From Muscardinus avellanarius (lineage: Eukaryota; Chordata; Mammalia; Rodentia; Gliridae), in the NCBI GenBank assembly GCA_963383645.1, contig OY726569.1:77656135-77720134 (forward strand): a stretch of DNA of 64,000 nt, in the 5' to 3' direction. The position numbers and the translations under genes were made by a program. The notes under the pieces are model-generated. The model was not told the origin of the DNA. It worked only from the letters and a program-made list of their open reading frames with translations, and made no database searches. Of this stretch, positions 46,080 to 59,444 are shown in pieces (within the stretch, counting starts at the first letter, position 1; the number at the start of each line of letters is the position of its first letter).

Positions 46080-47230
46080 CTGACCTGAATTAGATGTTTG
46101 TCATGTTTACATAAATATTAACATACACCGCAGTATATGTTTTATACTACTTTACATGCTTTAAAACTACATAAATAAAATGTATGTCTCTAAAAGTTGT
46201 AGAAAGTTCCTACTTTTTTTTTTTTTTTTGGTGAGTCTGGGGATAGAACCCAGAGGCATTTGACCTCCAAGTTACACCCCCTGCCCAATTTTTTTTTTTT
46301 TTTTTTTTTTTTTTGCATGTCTGGGGATGGAACCCAGGGGCATTCAACCTCTGAGCTACACCCCCTGCCCTATTTTTTATTCTTTATTTTGAAACAGGGT
46401 CTCACTGAGTTGCAGAGGGCCTCACTAAGTAGCTGAGGCTGTCCGTGAACCGCAGTCCTCTGGTCTCAGCCTCCCAAATGCTGGGGTTACAAGGGTGCGC
46501 CACCACACCCGGCTAAGTTTCTATTCTTTTGAAATTTATGTAAATATACATTATAGGAGACATTCCTGTGTTTTTGGAATTTATGTATATAAATGTACAT
46601 ATAGCCCTAGTTCATTCATTTTCTCTTTTATAAATATAATAAACATTCTGTTTATAAATATTTGGTAGTTTCCAAGTTTCACAGTAGCCAACAAGGCTTC
46701 AGTGCCATTCACATTCGTGAATCTTTGTGAATCTATGTCAGCTTTCTCAAGGATAGATCCTATGATTGAGTGTATGGGTCTTAAACTATTTTAGCAACTG
46801 CCAGAATGCTCTCCAAAGTGGTTTGTGTCAGAATGTATTGCAGGGTTCATTCTTTAATGTTCTCAACTGTTTCTGAATCATTACATGTCAGTCTGATGGG
46901 CTTAGAATAGTATCTCATGTTCTTTATTTTACTCATTTATTTATTTATTTATTTAATGGTACTGGGGATGAAACCCAGGGGCATTCGATTTCCAAGCTAC
47001 ACCCCCTACCCCATTTTTTATTCTTTATTTTGAACCGGGGTCTCACTAAGTTGCGGACTCTGGCTGTGAACCACTATCCTCCCGTCTCCACCGCCCAAAT
47101 GTTGGGATTTCAAGCATACGCCACATGCCCGGCCTCAGTCTGTAGTTTTGTTTGTTTATGGTGTATAGTTTAAGTATTTTGAGTAAGTTCATTGATCTTT
47201 CCTTTAAAAAGTATACATATTTATATTTTT
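46080..47230 (+). mobile_element. Old L1M-type LINE relic, split by two SINEs
   Basis: ATAAACATTCTGTTTATAAA, TAGTTTCCAAGTTTCACAGT and AGAATGCTCTCCAAAGTGGT follow the order of the 3' part of ancient L1M elements. Antisense SINEs at 46212-46514 and 46930-47133 break it up. Boundaries are approximate. Confidence 0.5.
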
Positions 47231-47667
47231 TAAATAAAAAATAGTTCAAGAAAAAATATGCAGTATAGATTTAGCAGCCCTAAATATGGAAAAAAGTGCT
47301 TTATATTTTATAAAGTACTGTACCATTGCTGTGTAGTCAGCTATTTTTCGGCTATTCATTGTTTTACATCTAAACTGGGAAAAGAAGAGAAGAAAAAGAT
47401 GTGCAATCTTGACAGTTTTTTCCTTTAGTCTTCCAAATGTTCTCTAATACATTTATCTCATACTTTTAAAAAAAGGACTATGTTAGAAAAGGATAATTCA
47501 TTTCAACATGAGGAAACATCACAGAAGGACAGTATGTGTTCTGGGGAGTATGTGTGAAGAGGGCAGACATTAAATTAGTTTCTTTGATGACTAACTAAAT
47601 GCAGAGATTCCCAGACTTGATTGGCATATCACTCTCTTTCCAGAAAATAAGTTACTCAGCACCTCCG

Positions 47668-47670
<3 letters not shown>

Positions 47671-47719
<49 letters not shown>
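47671..47719 (+). repeat. TG dinucleotide repeat
   Basis: 24 uninterrupted TG units directly before the antisense SINE at 47720; it probably grew from that SINE's tail. Confidence 0.97.
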
Positions 47720-47723
<4 letters not shown>

Positions 47724-50555
47724 GGGGATGGAACCCAGGGGCATTCTAAAGCTAGACTCCCAGCCCAATTTTTTATTCTTTATTTTGAAACAGGATCTCA
47801 CTGATTTGCAGAGGAAATCAAAGTAGCTGAGGGCTGAGGCTGTCTGTGAACTGCGATCCTCCTGCCTCAGCTTCCCAAATGCTAAGATTACAAACCTGTG
47901 CCACCACTCCCATCTTCCCCTAGTCCTGTTTTGTTTTTTATTTTGAAATAGGGTTTCACTGAGTTGCAGAGGGCCTTCCTAAGTTGCTGAGGTTGGCCAT
48001 GAACCTGCGATCCTCCTGTGTCAGCCTTCTAAGTACTGGAGAAATCTATCTTTTGTTTTTCTATTTTCTTTTTCTTTTTTCTCTCTTTTTTTTTCTTTTT
48101 TTGTGGTACTAGGGATTGTTGAGCCCGAGGATACACTCTCAGCTCCATTTTATTTTATTTTACTTTTTATTTTTAAACAGTTTTGTTAAGTTGCTAGGCT
48201 TACTTCAAACTTTTGATCTTCCTGTCTCACCCTCCCAAGTACTAGGATTACAGGTGTGTGCAGCCATACCTGGCAAAATCCACCTTCTTTAAGTGAAAAA
48301 AAGAAGTTGCAGTGACAAATTTGCAGCTTTTTACATTTGGGAGGCTGAGACAGGAGGATCGCGGTTCGCGGCCAGCCTCAGCTACTTAGTGAGGACCTTG
48401 ACAACTCATTGAGATCCTGTTTCAAAATAAAGAATACAAAATAGGGCTGGGGGTGTAGCTCAGAGGTAGAATGCCCCAGTACTGCAAAGAAAAAAAAATT
48501 GCAGCCTTTTGAGTACCTATATTTTTTTCCACCTACCACCCCCCCTCCCGCCACTGGAGAGTAGTATTAGCAATGTTGGGAACCTATGCAACTGGGGAGT
48601 TAGAACAATTGATGTAAAAGAAACCCAAAAAGCTTGATATAGTGGAGACTTTTTGATAATTGGAGTTGGTATTATACCCTCGTCCTCAATTAAAACTTGA
48701 GGTGGTTTTTTTGTGTGTGTGTTTTGTGGTTTTGGAGATTTAACCCAGGGGCATTCTTACCTCTGAGCTACATCCCCAGCCCTATTTTTTATTCTTTATT
48801 TCGAAACAGGGTTTCACTAAGTTGTGGAGGGCCTTACCAGCTGCGGCTGGCCACGAACCTGGATCCTCCTACCTTAGCCTCCCAAGTACTGGGATGACAA
48901 GAGCATGCGCCACCACGCCTAACTGTGAGTCTTCATTTTTAAGAAACTTAAGGTCTGAGAGTACAGCTCAGTGGTAGAGTGGCCCTAGCATGAGTGAGGG
49001 CCTGGGTTTTCTCTCTAGCAACCAAATACAAAACAATAAATAAAGACCAAAATGTTTGTAATGCATAATAAATATATTTATCAAAAATATTAAAAGTTTT
49101 TGGATGTGCTCCTTGATTATCTAGAAAACAAACCCTCATAAAATAACTTACCCACCGCTAGTGCCAGCCGAGAGGTGTTGGCACCCTACTTTCACCTTCT
49201 CAAGTCCTGGAAACTTTTTTTTTTTCCTGTGGTACTAGAGATGGAACCCAGGGACCTTTTACCTCTGGGCCACACCCCCGGACCTATGTTATTTTTTTAT
49301 TTTGAAACAGGGTCTGGCTAAGTTGCTGAGAGGCTCACTTAAGTAGCTGAGGCTGGCTGTGAACCTGCAGTCCTCTTGTCTCAGCCTCCCAAGTACTGGG
49401 ATTACAAGCCTGTGCCACCACGCCCGACCGGAGTCTTCTGCTTTTTATGTTTATTACCTCTCTAGGGAGTGCCTGTCCTGAAAGCAGAACTTTGTACTGT
49501 GTCTGAGCTGCCTTTAGAGTTTATTGGTCACCAAACCAATTCAATACAAATCTCCCAGCAAATGAACACAGATGCTTTGGGTTTTTATTCTCATGTTAGC
49601 AAGGGAAATTTTAAAGTTTGGAACCTGCAAATAAAAGTTTGAAGGGAATCGCATCAGTTGCTCTGTAGAGAGTGTTGTGGGCTCCCTGTTGTCTGTGCAC
49701 AGTACTTTAGCCCTCTCCTGTCGCTCCTCTTGCTGCCATGTTATATCTGCACTGCTCTCACATGGGCCAGATCTACTGTTTTTCTGAGGAAAAACTACCA
49801 GATGATGGTTTGACCTGGAATACGCATCCTGTTCCCTTTTTGTGTGGGCGGGTCTGGGGATGGAACCCAGGGGCATTTGACCTCCAAGCGACTCCCGCTG
49901 CCCTATTTTTTATTCTTTATTTTGAAACAGGGTCTCATTAAGTTGCGGAGGACCTCATTAAGTAACTAAGGCTGTCTGCGAACCACTGGGAGCACAAGTG
50001 TGCGCCACCACGCCTGGCATCCTGCTCCTTTGAGGTGGCCTTCGAGGTGGCCGTGCAGGGAAGGCTTTACCGCCTTGCATTCTCTCGCCCTCCACCTCAG
50101 CTGCAAGCCAGCAGGGCTTGCATGTCGTGTTTGCTCTTGCTCTTGCTTGGCTATCTTAGAGACTGGAAACTAGAAGACACACTGACTAATGATTAAGCTG
50201 TTTCTGAAAAGGGCAAAGTGTACAAGTTGTGAAGTAACTGAAGCTCTTGTTTCCTAAATGATCGTGTAAATTGGCTGTTCAGGCGAGCTCTAAAGAGAGC
50301 ATTGGGTGTTCTTCTGTAGTTTGTGTATCAATTGATACTAGGCTATTACCTAACATAACTTTTTGGTTTTATTCACTGTATCTATTAAAGTAATTTGTAC
50401 GGTTTTATTTTTCTGGTACAGAATTTTGATGGTAGAGATCTTTTTCCCTGACTTGTTACATTTATGCCAGAAGTAAGACTCCCATTTCTAACAACATTAC
50501 AGGATATGCTAAAACCAGAGAAAATGGAAGATGTCAACTTCACAGCAGTAAAAAC

Positions 50556-50588
<33 letters not shown>

Positions 50589-52299
50589 GACTAGGGATCG
50601 AATCCAGAGACTTTCTATCTTTGAGCCACACCTCCAGCCCCATTTTTAAATTTTGAACCAATGGGCCGGGCATGGTGGCGCATGCTTATAATCCCCGCGC
50701 TTAGGAGGCTGAGACAGGAGGATCGTGCAGGTTCGAAGCCAGCCTCAGCTGGTTTAAGAGACCCTGTTTCCAAATAAAATATAAAATAGGTCTGAGATTA
50801 TAGCCCGGAGGTAGAAGGCCCCTGGGTTCCATCCCCAATACCACAAAAAAAATTCAACCAAGGCATGGTGGTACGTGCCTATAATCCCAGCACTTGGGAG
50901 GCTGAGATAGGAGGATCACAGATTTGAGGACAGCCTCAGCAAGTAGTGAGACTCTCATCAATCTAGCAAGACCCTGTCTCCAAATAAGAAATAAAATCTT
51001 AGCCGGGCATGGTGGCGCACACTTATAATCCCAGCACTTAGGAGGCTGAGACAGAGATTCATAGTTTGAGGACAGCCTCAGCCACTGAGGCTAGTGAGGA
51101 TAGCCTCAGTTACTTAGTGAGGCCCTCCACAACTCAGTGAGACCCTGTTTCAAAATAAAGAATAAAAAATAGGGCTGGAGTGTAGCTTGGAGGTCGAATG
51201 CCTCTGGGTTCCATCCTTAATACCACATACACACACACCAAAAAAAGCAATTGAAGAAGTTTCTGTAAATCTCTTGCCTTCAAGTGTTGTATTTACACTA
51301 TAACATGTCTGGTCTTCATAAATGAAGATTATCTGCAGTAATCTTTCCAGACTTCAAAAGATTGAATTCAGAGAACGTTAGTAAATTGTTGGAAAATTGT
51401 GCATGCTTGTAATCCCAGCATTTGGGAGGCTGAGACAGGAGGATCACAGTTCTTGGTCAGCCTCAGCTACTTAGTGAGGCCCTCTGAAACTTAGTGAGAA
51501 CCTGCTTCAAACTAAAAACAAAAATATAGTGCTGGGGGTGTAGCTTGGAGTTAGAATGCCCTTGGATTCCATCCCCGGTACCGAAAAAAGAAAAGAAAGT
51601 CATAGAATGGCAGAAGTATCTTCAATTTCTAGATGGTAATGGCATAATAAATCTATAAAATCAAACAGAAAGCAAACTTAGATGCTGCTTAATGATGCTT
51701 AACTACTTGGGGCCTTGAGGAAAAAAACTTTTTCGGGGGGCAGTATTGAGGATTGAACCCAGGGTCATTCAATTCTAAGCTACACTCCCAGCCCTAGTTT
51801 TTATTCTTTATTTTGAAACAAGATCGCACTAAGTTGCAAAGGACCTCACTAAGTAGCTGAGGCTGGCGGCGAACCTGTGATCCTTCTGTCTCAGCCTTCC
51901 AAATGCTGGAATAACAAGAGTGCACCACCACACCCGGATGAGCATGCTAGCTTTTGTATAGCAGTTAAATTAAAAATTTTAGCACAGATCTTAATATTAA
52001 TTTGCCAAGAAACGCTAGGCTCCAGCCTAATACAACAGTCCCATAAGTGTTAAATATTATCTCAAACCAGTTATGTCAACTGTTCAGGGAAATGACAGCC
52101 TACTTTGGTATTAGAATAATGGTTACAGCCGGGCGTGGTGGCGCACGCTTGTAATCCCCGCGCTTGGGAGGCGGAGACAGGAGGATTGCGCAGGTTCGAA
52201 GCCAGCCGTGCTGGCGTAAGAGACCCTGTTTCAAAAATATAAAATAGGTCTGGGAGTGTAGCCCGGAGGAAGAAGGGCTTCCAGGAACCCCGGTACCAC

Positions 52300-52336
<37 letters not shown>

Positions 52337-52973
52337 ATAATGGTTATACCTCTTAACTCCAGGGAATTGAGAAGCTTGGGCAGGTGCCAGGTAGAATTCT
52401 ACATGTTGTTAGAAATATATTGCCTATGATTAATAAATGTTTTCACATTTTCCACTTAGTTTGCAACCTTTGGTTAAGCTACTCTTCTAGTTCATCTGAT
52501 AATGCAAGCTTAGGACATTCCACAGTTCTATTTGTAGGAATCCAAAAAGTAAAATTAAAAAGTCTCAGGGGGCCAGGCGTGGTGGCACAGGTTTGTAATC
52601 CCAGCATTTGGGAGTCTGAGACAGGAAGACTGCAGTTTGTGGCCAGCCTCAGCTACTTAGTGAGGCTCTTTGCAACTCAGTAAGATTCTGTTTAAAAAAT
52701 AAAGCCGGGCGTGGTGACGCACGCTTGTAATCCCAGCATTTGGGAGGCTGAGACCTGAGGATGGCGGTTTGTGAACAGCCTCAGCTACTCAGTGAGGCCC
52801 TCTGCAACTTAGTAAGACCTGATTTCAAAAATAAAGAATAAAAAATAGGGCAAGGGGTATAGCTCGGAGGTCAAATGCCCCTGGGTTCCATCCCCAGGCC
52901 TGCAAAAAAGAAAAAGAAAAATAGGGCTGGGGATGTAGTTCAGAGGTAGAATGCCCCTGGGTTCAATCCCCAG

Positions 52974-53010
52974 TACCGGGGGTGGGGGGGGTGGGGGGGT
53001 GGGGGGGTGT
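52974..53010 (+). repeat. G-rich repeat with quadruplex potential
   Basis: Starts at the end of an ID-type SINE tail (CCCCAGTACC) and runs through G5TG8TG7TG7TG. It has four G-runs of at least five on the coding strand of PSEN1 intron 3, which fits a G-quadruplex pattern. Confidence 0.85.
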
Positions 53011-53502
53011 CTCACAGGGTTATTATTTTTTTCTTTTTTTTTTTCTTTTTTTCTTTTTTTTTTTTTTTTTTGCGGGTCTGGGGATGGAACCCAGGGGCAT
53101 TTGACCTCCGAGCTACACCCCCTGCCCTATTTTTTATTCTTTATTTTGAAACCGGGTCTCACTGAGTTACAGAGGGCCTCACTAAGTAGCTGAGGCTGTC
53201 TGCGAACCGCGATCCTCCAGGTCTCAGCCTCCCGAATGCTGGGATTACAAGCGTGCACCACCACGCCCGGCTTCTTTTTTCTTTCTATGGTGATGGGGAT
53301 TAAACCCAGGGCCTGATGCATGCAGAGCAAGTACTGCCTCCAGCCTGAGGAGTGATTCTTTTTATGAATAATTTGCGTGTTTGTGTATGTGGTGGGGAGG
53401 TTCTGGAGATTGAACCCAGGGGTGTTCTACCTCTGAGCTATACCCCCAGTCCTATTTTACTCTTTTTTTCTTGTGTGTGTGGTACTGGGGATGGAACCCA
53501 GG

Positions 53503-53808
53503 GGCCATGCTATGCTCATTCACAACACTGGGTGTTCTGGTTCATAAAAGAACATGAGCCAAAGTCGGGTGTGGTGGCAACTCTTGTAATTCCAGCATTC
53601 TGGAGGCTGAGATCAGCCAGCCTCAGCTACTGAGTGAGGCCCTCCACAACTTACTGAGACCCTATTTCAAAATAATGAGTAAAAAATAGGGTTGGGGTGT
53701 GGCTCAGAGGTTGAATGCCCCTGGATTTCATCCCCAGACCCGCCAAAAAAAAATGTGAGCCAATCCCCCTGCTCTGCTCCAAGGCTGAAAAGGGTCTGCT
53801 GGAGGACT
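53503..53808 (+). repeat. Left arm of a diverged inverted repeat, with nested SINE
   Basis: Outside the sense SINE at about 53563-53753, the arm matches the reverse complement of 57256-57354: TATGCTCATTCACAACACTG, GGTGTTCTGGTTCATAAAAG, TGAGCCAA and GGTCTGCTGGAG are shared. The SINE carries TGAGCCAA on both sides, consistent with a target duplication. The origin of the repeated unit is unknown to me. Confidence 0.75.
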
Positions 53809-53879
53809 GAGCAGATGTGATTCGCAGACATTTTCACTCTCTTGAGTGTTTCCTATTATGTGCAGTTTTTAAAGTTTGT

Positions 53880-53985
53880 TGTAGTCTCATTGTCTATTTC
53901 CGCTTTTGTTCTTTAATTTCTCTTAGCAGTATTTTGTTATTTTCAGTGTACAGGAATTTTGGGGTTTCAAGCCTACCTTCTGATT
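53880..53985 (-). mobile_element. Possible L1 ORF2-region fragment, antisense
   Basis: CTTTAATTTCTCTTAGCAGT followed by ATTTTCAGTGTACAGGA resembles the antisense of an L1 ORF2 segment. Short and diverged. Confidence 0.4.
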
Positions 53986-55039
53986 CAGATATTTGCCTGA
54001 AGGACTCAACTCACAAAAGCCATTATACCATGGCTACTGGTTTTGTGATGAAAGGATACAGATTGACAGCCGCAGAAGGCAGCATCTAGGGCAGGATTCA
54101 GGGGACCCCAGGCACAAGCTCCCAATTGTCCTCTCAGTAGAGCTGTACGGAGGCTGCTTGCTTCTCCTGACAGCATTGTGGCAACACACTTAGAGCACTG
54201 CCAGGCAGGGAAGCAATGCCCAGCCTTGGCGTGCACAGGTTTTTTTACTGGGGATGGGCCCCATAAACTTGGCTGGCCAAGTTCTCTAGCCAAGCTGATT
54301 CTCTGTGACCAAACGCCCCTGCCACAGATGACATTGTTAGCATAAAGTTCTGGCTTGACCCAAGGCCTCTTGTGAAGACAGTCTTTCAGGCAGAATCTTC
54401 CCAGGACTTAGCAGCTTTCTTCTGGGAGCCAGGTGGGGTGGAATCTTTTTCTTGGCCCATGCACAGTTTGGACAGCCCTGTGTGCTGACTTAATCCCTCT
54501 TCTGTACGATAGGCCTCACATATCATCCTTCGGGTCCCAGCCCACATGTTATTTCTGCAGACAGGTATTCTCTGGTTATATTGTCCCAGAGCAGAGCCCC
54601 AGGTATTCTGTTCTATCCTGTCTGTTTCTTTTACAGTGCTCTCCTACTCTAATCGTCTAGTTACCTGCTTCAAAGAAGTTGGTGAGACAGGGACCTGATC
54701 TTTCTCGAGTACTGCTGTGCCCTAGCAATACAGTGTCTAGCACATAACTGGCTTCATGTGTGGGGAGGGCTACTGGGGTTTGGACCCAGGGTCATTCTAC
54801 CTCTGAGCTATACCCTAGCCCTATTTATTTTTATTTTTATTTGTACTACTGGAAGTTGAACCTAGACTCATCTTACCTTTGATCTACACCCTCAGCTCTG
54901 TTTTATTTTTTATTTAGAAACAGAATTTCACTAGGTTTCTAAGAGTCTCACTACTTGCTGAGGCTGGTCGGGAACCTGCTATTCTGTCTCAGCCTCCCAA
55001 GTACTGGGATTATAAGTGTGTGCCATCACACCTCGCTAC

Positions 55040-56400
55040 TGCTAAATTTCTAAATGTGCAGGCCATTGGGAGGGCAATTTGGCAGTATGTATCAAAATTT
55101 GAAATGTAAGAGGCCGGGCGTGGTGGCGCACGCTTGTAATCCCCATGCTTGGGAGGCTAAGACAGGAGGATTGCACGGGTTCGAAGCCAGCCTCAGCTAC
55201 TCAGTGAGGCTTCCAGCAACTTACTGAGACCCTGTTTCCAAATAAAATATAAAAAAGGTCTGGGAGTATAGCTCGGAGGTAGAAAGCCCCTGGGTTCCAC
55301 CCCCAGTACCACCAAAAAAAAAAAAAAAAAAAAAATAGAAGATGAAATGTAAGTAGCCAGCTTGGCGTGGTGCACACACTTGTAATCCCAGCATTCTGGA
55401 GGCTGAGATGGGAGGATCTGGGTTTACAGCCAGCCTCAGCTACTTAGTGAGGCCCTCCTCAACTGTTTGAGACACTCTTTCAAAAATAAAGAATAAAGCC
55501 GGGCGTGGTGGCGCACGCTTGTAATCCCTGCGCTTGGGAGGCAGAGACAGGAGGATCGCGCAGGTTCGAAGCCAGCCGCGCGCGCTGGCTTAGGAGACCC
55601 TGTTTCCAAATAAAAATGTAAAAATAGGTCTGGGAGTGTAGCCCGGAGGTAGAAGGGCTTCCAGGAACCCCAGTACCACAAAAAAAAAAAAAAAAAAAAA
55701 GAATAAAAAATAGGGCTGGGCATGTAGCTCGGAGGTAGAATGCCCCTGGGTTCCATCCCCAGTACTGCAAAAGAAAAGAAAAAAAATGTAAGTAGCCTAT
55801 AATCCAGCAATTATACTTGAGAGAATTTGCCCTCTAGTAAATTCTCACAAGTGTTTAATGATTGTAGGATGCATATATCATAACATTGTTTACAAAATAA
55901 AAAAAATGGAAACAAGTTAAATGTCCATCATTAGGGCATTGGCTAAATAGATTATGATGCATTCATATTCTGGCTATTAGCTGCTTAAAAAAAAAAGAAT
56001 GTGGAACTGAGCATGGCGCCACAAGCCTGTAATCTCAGGTACTTGGGTCTGACACAGGAGAATCGAGAGATTGAGGCCAGCCTGGACAACAAAGTATGAG
56101 TCCATCTCAAAAAACTTTTTTAGAAAAGGAAAAGGAATGAAAGAAAGAAGATGTCGTCACACACTGACGTATAACAAATCTCAGAGTTACCCAGCGAGGT
56201 GAAGAAAGCCAAGAGCAGCACTGTGCGTTCACTCTGCTGCCACTGTGTGAGAAGGGGGCGCATGTCTATGTTTGCCTATAGATGCAAAATGATTAGGAAG
56301 GATTTGTAGAGCAATAATAGTAAATTGGGGGAGGATAGGAAATGAGGTAGAGATAGTTAAGAGGAGGCTTTGAGGGAGACTTTTTGTTTACCTTTTTAAT
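55040..56400 (-). mobile_element. Old L1M-type LINE relic, antisense, split by SINEs
   Basis: GGGAGGGCAATTTGGCAGTA (about 55070) and then, after SINEs, AATCCAGCAATTATACTTGA, TGGAAACAAGTTAAATGTCC and ATCATTAGGGCATTGGCTAA (55800-55975). These give the familiar order of an antisense L1M 3' region. It probably continues to about 56400 around the SINE at 56010-56120. Confidence 0.55.
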
Positions 56401-56899
56401 TTTTATTTATTTATTTATTTTGCAGTACTGAGGGTGGAACCCGGGGGCATTCGACCTCCGAGCTACACCCCCAGCCCTATTTTTTATTCTTTATTTTGAA
56501 ACGGTCTCACTAAGTTACAGAGGGCCTCACTTAGTAGCTGAGGCTGTCCACGAACTGCGATCCTTCTGTCTCAGCCTCCTGAATGCTGGGATTGCAAGTG
56601 TGGGCCACCACGCCCGGCTTAAATTGTATCTTTTAAAAAATAAAAGTTTTAAAATAGACACATGTCTATAATCCCAGTATTTAGGAGGCTGAAACAGAAG
56701 GATCACAGGTTAGAGACCAGCCTTACCAGTAATTGGTAAGACTGTCAGCAACCCAGGAAGACCCTGTTTGAAAACAAAAAATTTAATGATCTGGAGTATA
56801 GCTTGGAGATAGAATGCCCCTGGGCTCAATCTCCAGTTTTAAAAAAAAGTATTCAGAGTACTACAAAGGTTAGAGGTGTGTGGTTGAGAGAGACAATGA

Positions 56900-57246
56900 A
56901 AGTGTGTTTATGTTACTGTTAAACATGTTAAGTGAGATCAGCCAAGCACAGAAAGAGAAGGTTTCTCTAAAATGCTAACGAGTGTTTGGGACACCAGAGG
57001 GAGTCCAGATGATAGAGGGGATCCTCAGTGCAGCCAGGGAGGAGGGTAGGGAAGGAGGAAGACTGAGGTTCATTAATGGAAACACTACCTGTGACTCTGT
57101 GTACATGTGAATATACCATTGTTAATCTGGACACTTGGTATTGGGAGGGAAAAGGAAGGGGGGCCACCAAGTACTGTGTGAATGTATGCCATTGTCAACA
57201 TGATCTACATTATATGAGACTAATGCACCAATAAAAAAAATTTTTT
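56900..57246 (+). mobile_element. L1 3'-end fragment with A-rich tail
   Basis: GTTAAGTGAGATCAGCCAAG then CACAGAAAGAGAAGGT is the conserved end of L1 ORF2. The rest reads to GACTAATGCACCAATAAAAA, an L1 3' end of the kind I associate with squirrel-related rodents. It ends directly beside the right arm of the inverted repeat. Confidence 0.65.
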
Positions 57247-57255
57247 TTTAAAAAA

Positions 57256-57354
57256 CCCAGTGCTCCAGCAGACCCTTTCAGCCTGGGAGCGGGGTTTGGC
57301 TCACGTCCTTTTATGAACCAGAACACCCAGTGTTGTGAATGAGCATAGGATGGC
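57256..57354 (-). repeat. Right arm of the diverged inverted repeat
   Basis: The reverse complement matches 53503-53562 and 53754-53808, with no SINE in this copy. It contains CTTTTATGAACCAGAACACC and CAGTGTTGTGAATGAGCATA. It begins right after the A-rich tail of the L1 fragment. Confidence 0.75.
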
Positions 57355-57984
57355 CTCTCTGCCAGATTTAGCTAATTTAACTGTTCATGTAGCCCAAGAG
57401 GAGGTTGTGATGCCCAGAGACAACACAGGGTTTTGTGTTTTTTTTTATGGTGGTACTGAGGTTCCTGGAAACCTTTCTACCTCTGGGCTACACTCCCAGA
57501 CCTATATTTTTATATTTTATTTGGAAACAGGGTCTCTTAAGCCAGCAGAGCTGGCTTTGAACCTGCGTGATCCTCCCGTCTCTGTCTTCCAAGCGCAGGG
57601 ATTACAAGTGTGTGTCACCACACCCGGCTAACACAGATTTTGAAGCAGGAGAATGGCATTTGATTCTTGCCTCTGCTGTTTCTGGTTGTAAGATTTTGGA
57701 GAAATTGCTTTGTGAATAAATGATATAATGACTGGATATGGTGGCACATGCCTGTAATCTAAATACTTGACAGGAGCTGCGCGTGGTGGCGCACACTTGT
57801 AATCTCAACATTTGGGAAGCTGAGACCGGAGGATCGTGGTTGGCGGATAGCCTCAGCTACTTAGTGAGGCCCTCTGCAACTTAGTGAGATCCTGTTTCAA
57901 AATAAAGACTAAAAAATAGGGCAGGGGGTGTAGCTCAGGGGTCAAATGCCCCTGGGTTCCATCCCCAGACCCACACACACACAA

Positions 57985-58028
57985 AATGAATGAATGAATG
58001 AATGAATGAATGAATGAATGAATGAATA
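57985..58028 (+). repeat. GAAT tetranucleotide repeat
   Basis: About 11 units of GAAT following the sense SINE at 57782-57985. Confidence 0.95.
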
Positions 58029-58359
58029 AAAAATAGGGCTGGGATGTAGCTCGGAGGTAGAACACGCCTGAAACAGAATCTCTACTAAGTTGCAGAGGGC
58101 CTCACTAAGTAGCTGAGGCTGGCTGTGAACCTGCGATCCCCCTGTCTCAGCCTCCTAAGTACTGGGATGACAAGCGTGCGCCATCACACCTGGCTTCTAA
58201 AACTTAAGTACAGGGTCTAGATCTTACTGATTTCAGTATTGCCACAGCAAAGCACCTGGAATATAGGAGATTTTGATGATTACTTCTGAGATGGTTATAT
58301 AGAAAATGAAGTAAAAGAGCGCCCTTCACCCCTCACTGGGTCTGCAGAGCCCTGCTGGT

Positions 58360-58456
58360 TTTTGTTGTTGTTGTTGGTGGTGGTGGTGATGGTGATGGTG
58401 GTGGGGTTTTTTTGTGTGTGGGTGTGGGTGTGGGTGTGGGTGTGGGTGTGAGAGAG

Positions 58457-58515
<59 letters not shown>

Positions 58516-58535
58516 CACACACACAGAGAAGGAGA
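58360..58535 (+). repeat. Compound microsatellite
   Basis: Successive blocks of GTT, GGT/GAT, GGGTGT, GATA and GA repeats, then a short ACAC tract. Frames of Ser-Leu and His-Thr repeats on the other strand come only from this. Confidence 0.95.
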
Positions 58536-59444
58536 CAGAGACTGACTTTGAACCCAAGGACTCTCTACCTCCAGGCTGTACTTCTAGCCCTTTATTTATG
58601 TATGTATTCATTCATTCAAGGAATTGAACTAGGAGCATTCTACCCCTGAGTTACACCCCTAGCCCTTTTTTTTTTTTTTTGAAACAGTTTCACCAAGTTG
58701 CTGAGAGCCTCACTAAGTAGCTGAGGCTGGCGGTGAACCTGCAATACTCCTGTCTCAGCCTCCCAAGTACTGGGATTATAAGTGTGTGCCACCACGCCTG
58801 GCTTAGTGTGTGTGTGTGTTGGGGGGGGTGGTGTTAGGTACTGGGGGTGGAACCCAGGGGCTTTTCTACCTCCGGGCTATACTCCCAGACCTATTTTATA
58901 TTTTATTTGGAAACAGGGTCTCAGTAAGTTGCTGAGAGCCTCACTCAGTAGCTGAGGCTGGCTTCGAACCCATGTGATCCTCCTGTCTCAGCCTCCCAAG
59001 CGCGGGGATTACAAGCATGCACCACTATGCCTAGCTGTTTTGTTTTGTTTTGTTTTGTTTTTGCGGGTGTGGGGATGGAACCCAGGGGCATTCGACTTCT
59101 GAGTTACACTCCCACCGTCCTAGTTTTTATTCTTTAAATGAAACAGGGTCTCACTAAGTTGTGGAGGACCTCACTAAGTAGCTGAGGCTGTCCGTGAACT
59201 GCGATCCTCCTGTCTCAGCCTCCCGAATGCTGGGATTACAAGTGTGCACTACCATGCCTGGCTATAATGTTTTGTTTTGAAATAGGGACACTTGCTGGAC
59301 ACTTAGGTGGTGCTCCTAAGAGTCTTGTTAAGTTGGTAAGGCTGTCCTTGAACCTTTGATTCTCCAGTCTCAGCCTCTCAAGTGCTGGCATTACAGGCAT
59401 TTGCCACCACGCCCAGCCTCTGTTATCTTAAAGGCATATTAGGA

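Noticed and set aside
54000..54660. Possible old LTR or unknown gene fragment
   Set aside because: The text feels repeat-derived (for example CCATGGCTACTGGTTTTGTG), but I could not match it to a named family and its frames are short, so no feature is claimed.
55436..55810. 124-codon antisense frame and many similar ones ending RASLSS or similar
   Set aside because: These are translations of SINE copies. Near-identical peptides recur wherever the SINE recurs.
58295..58611. Ser-Leu and His-Thr repeat frames
   Set aside because: Translation of a compound microsatellite.
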